A stretch of DNA of 64,000 nucleotides. Origin: Tribonema minus. Its lineage: Eukaryota; Sar; Xanthophyceae; Tribonematales; Tribonemataceae. This document shows positions 52,974-64,000 of the stretch, piece by piece. The notes beneath the pieces were generated by a model. The model saw nothing but the letters and a program-made list of their open reading frames with translations, did not search any database and was not told the DNA's origin. Every line of letters begins with the position of its first letter. Position 1 is the stretch's first letter. The stretch is taken from assembly GCA_017506865.1 (NCBI GenBank), contig JAFCMP010000547.1, positions 186,001 to 250,000 on the forward strand, in the 5' to 3' direction. The translations under genes and the position numbers were made by a program.

Positions 52974-53912
52974 TGTACGTATGGACTTGTATTTATAAAG
53001 GCCCAAGGGAGGCCGGGTTGCCTATGCAATCGAGAAGCTTGCGTCAACGCAGCAGCCTAGTCTGCGCTGTGCCCTAGGAGCTTGGATACCGGCGCCGCAA
53101 CACAGCCCAGCATTCGCGCTCCACGTGTGTACGCCATGACGCGCTCCGCCAACTCCCGCGCCAGCGATATGCTCAGCTCAATGAGGATCTGACGCTTAGC
53201 TAACCCGGCCTTGCGTAACACATCTGCCTTCCCCCCCCCTGAGCACAGTGCTGAGTGCATTGCCAACTCCTTAGCAAAAAGGCTTGTCTGCTTGCCCAGC
53301 CGTCCGTACGACTCCTGCACGAATGGCACAAAAGCCCAAGATGACGTTAAGGTGCCGGTGTGGTGCTTGACCTTCGCGTCCTCCCCCACCCCAGCAGCAT
53401 AGCCGTCCGTGTTCGAGGCATTTGTTTTGCCTGTCAGGTACGAGCTCGCTGTGGGCGCGCGCACACTTGTGTCTAGCACTATTCCCTTGTTACGGTATGC
53501 ACTGCTAAAGTGCAGACACCCTGGGTCAATGACTGTGTCCGCCCGATACCCCGGTACCTTGAAGACGCTAGCGTCCTCATTGCGGACAATAGAGACATGG
53601 TGCTGTCTCAAGATGCGCTGCAGGCATCGCTTTTGGGCAGTGTGTGTCGCGTTGTGCCCCCGTATGTGCTGGCTGGGGCAGCTGATCGCATGCGTGGAGG
53701 TGGGGCTCACATCACTGCACCGCCATGGGCACACCTCGCCCTGTATGCCCCACCCGTCTATGAAGATCGCAATCAAAATCATCGTGGCTGCTGCCATACT
53801 GGACATGGGCGCCGCACCCGGGCGGTCATTGGCAGTGGGTGGCACGCTCATCCACGCCATTGCCCCGGACGCACGCTGGCTGCGCAGCTGCGCCAGGACC
53901 CGTGCGCTAGAC
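52974..53912 (-). mobile_element. LINE family B, 5'-truncated, C-terminal part of ORF2
   Basis: Minus-strand frame of about 285 codons (stop at 53057) followed by a 3' tail ending at 52974. The protein has the post-RT pattern of LINEs: GAMAWMSVPP, a Cys/His knuckle (CPWRCSDVS...HAISC), the following RGHNATH, an endonuclease-like GYRADTVID...GIVLDTSV, and AFVPFVQESYGRLGKQ near the end. Compare GAGAWL...CPxCG...HxxxC...RHNA...VVDVxVxxP...FxPFVxExxGxxGxQ of non-LTR elements. The reverse transcriptase is missing, so it is dead. It abuts a family A tail at 53913. Confidence 0.7.
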
Positions 53913-53985
53913 TGTACTTTTTATTAATTCTCGCTCAGGGCGCGAAAAAGCCCAGATGATTGGCATCTAGCTGTAAGGAATCTAC
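53913..53985 (-). mobile_element. LINE family A tail fragment
   Basis: GTACTTTTTATTAATTCTCG, CTCAGGGCGCGAAAAAGCCC, AGATGATTGGCATCTAGCTG and following, matching 63433-63510. Its 3' end lies exactly at the 5' edge of the family B copy, suggesting that B came in next to, or at, the A tail. Confidence 0.8.
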
Positions 53986-54640
53986 ATGTCGTACTCTGTG
54001 GGAGATGCAACGCCTCTGTTGTGGACAGTAGCACGGTGTGTGCTCAGCCATGCATGCTTGACAGCTTCTTGCATTTTCCCCAAGTGTCAGTTAATTACCC
54101 ATATGCAACTCATTTACAAGGCCATGACATGATGACACGTGAACAAACCAGCATCACGTGCAGTGCAAATCCATGCAAAACTGCGCCGGACAAGATGAGG
54201 GTTCACATGCTCGAGCATGTAAAGGCAGAGACACAGGAGGCCTCAAAGTGGGTCTGGTCGTGGAGAGGCAGTAACTTAGGCACTTTGGTGCAGCATGATA
54301 GTGGGGACCAATCAGGGTTTGGGTGGGGTTTGTGGGGTTGGGTCGGACTCTTCGTAGCAACAGCATATCCTTCGCACCAGTGCCTGGTGCCCAGTGATCA
54401 TTTTGCCTAGAGGCGTGATCCAGACGTGTCAGCATGGTCCTCAGTTCTGGGTGCTGTCAAAGGCGACCCAGGCCTGCATAAATCTTTTCCAAACGGGACA
54501 AGTGTGCCTCGCGGCTGGGCAACCCTAAGTAGGGTTTGGTTGTGGGGTGTCGGTGGTGGTGTGAAGAGGGGGAAGCCTGTTTGCGTTTGAGTTTCTCTTC
54601 GAAGAAGAAGGAATGTTGCATTGAGTGCACATCCAAAGAG

Positions 54641-54690
54641 AAGGCTTTTCGCGCCCCTTGCGTCGCGAATTTAATAAAGTACAGGCCAGC
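54641..54690 (+). mobile_element. Divergent family A-like tail
   Basis: GGCTTTTCGCGCCCCTTGCG and TCGCGAATTTAATAAAGTAC resemble the A tail but lack several bases. Probably a related subfamily. Confidence 0.5.
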
Positions 54691-55057
54691 AATTGCACAT
54701 ACGCGTGTATACACCTACATGCAACAACATGGCTGTACCGCCTGCATTTCGCCTGACACCGTGCCGCTTGCAGGCGGTGGATGATGATCAAGCAAGTTGA
54801 CGCCTTGTGGCCCCCAGTGCATGCACCGAATGCAAGGCAGTGATTACGAGAGTTGCTTTATGTGCTTATGTCAGTGCTCATGTCAACATGAATTGAGCTG
54901 TGCACAGTCAGTCACCTCTACTTCATCAGCATCAACTTCAATACCGCAACAGCGCACCAAGAGGCGACACACTGACCGCAGTTGGACAATGACATTTGCT
55001 TCATTGGGTCCGGCAGAACGCACAAACTGAATACATATTGACTGCCTCTAACCCCCC

Positions 55058-62598
<7,541 letters not shown>

Positions 62599-62680
62599 CG
62601 CTGCTGCTCTCTGTGTTTGGTGCAGAGAAGAGTGAGGCGGATGGAGGGCTCGAGGAGGCACTGGGAAGCCTGCTAGAGCA

Positions 62681-62704
62681 TCCACGTGTTCGTCATCTGA
62701 TTGG
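62681..62704 (-). promoter_or_regulatory. ERSE-like element upstream of BiP
   Basis: Read on the gene strand: CCAAT, 11 bases, then CACGTGG, about 85-105 bp upstream of the ATG. The classic ER-stress element is CCAAT-N9-CCACG (N10 before CACG), so spacing is off by one. Position and content fit unfolded-protein-response control of BiP, by inference only. Confidence 0.35.
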
Positions 62705-62759
62705 AGCGAAGGAAGTCAGTGCTCATGTTCGAGAACAGAGTTGTTAAGGGGTTTTTAGC

Positions 62760-63320
62760 TTCTAGACTCTAGAACTCGTTGTTTTTTGAGGTGCATAATG
62801 AGGGTTGTCATGGATGAGTGCATAATGAGGGCTCCATGGCAACGTACCTTGGTAATGGCAGGTTGCATTCATCCAGGAATTGCAAAGTGGTGAGCATCAA
62901 GCAGCAAAATGGCGCCAGCAAGAATCACCCATGGTGACGCACTGCATGTGGAGCAATTCCGCACAAGTGCAGCACAGATTCACACTTTTTCATCGGTGCA
63001 CCTTTGCATGACACATGCCTCTGTGGCTCATGTTTGTCATTGCCAACATGGACTGAGATCAACCACGTTTCAGCAAGAACACTAAGACTTTCCTAGGCTT
63101 TCCCCTGGACACAGATCAATCAGCTCAATTTGAGTCAATGACTAAGAGACAACCCCCCCTAACTATCAACTAGGTACTTTGTTGCGACGTTGGCCCTGGC
63201 ATTCTAGCACATCCCCATACATGGGTACACTCAGGTGGACCTGATGCTTCAACTGCTGTGGATTTGTGCACCTTGTGCTTGAAGGCTGCCCGAGTCGTAG
63301 ATGCAAATGATGGCATGCTG
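62760..63320. other. Spacer between BiP and the LINE copies
   Basis: Lower GC, no recognisable gene. A short repeated phrase 'gtgcataatgagggttg'/'gtgcataatgagggctc' occurs at 62791-62835. Confidence 0.5.
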
Positions 63321-63321
63321 T

Positions 63322-63800
63322 ACTCTGTACTTTTTATTGATTCTCGCTCAGGGCGCGAAAAAGCCAAGATGATTGGCATCTAGCTGTAAGGAATCTACAT
63401 GTCGTATGACAGTCTGAAAGTGTCGCAACGACTCTGTACTTTTTATTAATTCTCGCTCAGGGCGCGAAAAAGCCCAGATGATTGGCATCTAGCTGTAAGG
63501 AATCTACATGTCGTATGACAGTCTGAAAGTGTCGCAACGACAACCACTCAAACGCCGCCGCCGCCAAATGGCATCTCGGGGTCCTCCCCTACGTCCTCCT
63601 CCATGTGCCCCCCCCCCACTCTGTACTTTTTATTAATTCTCGCTCAGGGCGCGAAAAAGCCCAGATGATTGGCATCTAGCTGTCAGGAATCTACATGTCG
63701 AATGACAGTCTGAAAGTGTCGCAACGACAACCACTCAAACGCCGCCGCCGCCAAATGGCATCTCGGGGTCCTCCCCTACGTCCTCCTCCATGTGCCCCCC
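63322..63800 (-). mobile_element. Three tandem LINE family A tails
   Basis: Tails occupy about 63322-63431 (cut off at 'gtcgcaacga'), 63432-63617 (cut off at a C run) and 63618-63800 (continuous with the LINE frame). Each begins CTCTGTACTTTTTATTRATT on the + strand and shares the GGGCGCGAAAAAGCCC hairpin-like block. Reading on the minus strand, each later unit starts right after the GTACAGAG end of the previous one. Confidence 0.85.
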
Positions 63801-64000
63801 CCCCTGGATTCTGCCATGTGTGTCATGACACGGCCAGAGTACGCCATGTGGAGCGCTGCCGACAGTGCCGAGCGTAAGCGCGCCAGGGCGAAGCCCTTGA
63901 GAGCTTTAGGGCGCGCTCCTCCGGGCACTGACATCCTGCTGGCATACTCCGTCGCCACAGCCTCCAGCAGCTTCCGCCCCTGCTCCCCGATGCTGCCAAA
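63720..64000 (-). mobile_element. LINE family A, C-terminal end of ORF2 (runs off window)
   Basis: Minus-strand frame entering from the right edge: FGSIGEQGRKLLEAVATEYA, then RLRSALSAALHMAYSGRVMT and HMAES. This is the FGxxGxQ...RLRxALSxALxxxxA pattern at the end of many protist and algal LINE proteins. A G run follows (C run on +, 63797-63806); its length decides which frame reaches the end, and one frame finishes MPFGGGGV then TGA, the same end seen in the copy at 9361. Confidence 0.65.

Noticed and set aside
53409-53927. Plus-strand frame of 172 codons
   Set aside because: Antisense of LINE family B coding sequence.

Overview
The window is nuclear DNA of an intron-rich, GC-rich, flagellated microbial eukaryote, most likely an alga. 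The signs are long genes split by GT-AG introns, exons packed with (GGC)n, (GCG)n and (CAG)n runs that give poly-Gly, poly-Ala and poly-Gln, an axonemal-type dynein heavy chain, and scattered TTAGGG-like tracts. The BiP protein ends in DDEL, an ER-retention form known from diatoms and other stramenopiles. A stramenopile alga is therefore my best guess, not a firm assignment.

Left two thirds (378-40866, + strand): one giant dynein heavy chain gene, about 27 exons and roughly 6,500 codons. The order is complete: axonemal N-terminal tail, linker, AAA1-AAA4, stalk with a reduced microtubule-binding tip, AAA5, AAA6 and a short unusual C-terminus. The main motor site AAA1 has lost both Walker A and Walker B, and AAA4 has lost its P-loop, while AAA2 and AAA3 keep theirs. 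This looks like a non-motor 'pseudo-dynein' and is the most interesting gene here.

Its introns carry decayed tandem copies of the neighbouring exon ends, including the splice sites. The same pattern occurs in the unrelated BiP gene, so it looks like a general way introns grow in this genome.

Middle (40867-55057): gene-poor. It holds a five-copy tandem array of about 0.8 kb units (43.2-46.9 kb), a broken CBP/p300-like acetyltransferase remnant (bromodomain, RING-like and PHD-like pieces) folded into a large inverted repeat centred near 49740, and pieces of two LINE families (A and B).

Right (55058-62598, - strand): a complete ten-exon gene for the ER Hsp70 chaperone BiP (660 residues), with every splice phase agreeing. 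An ERSE-like promoter motif lies just upstream. The right edge (63322-64000) is the 3' end of a family A LINE followed by two further tandem copies of its tail.

The dynein and BiP genes point away from each other's 5' ends (their 3' ends face the repeat-rich middle) and show no functional link beyond sharing the same intron habits.
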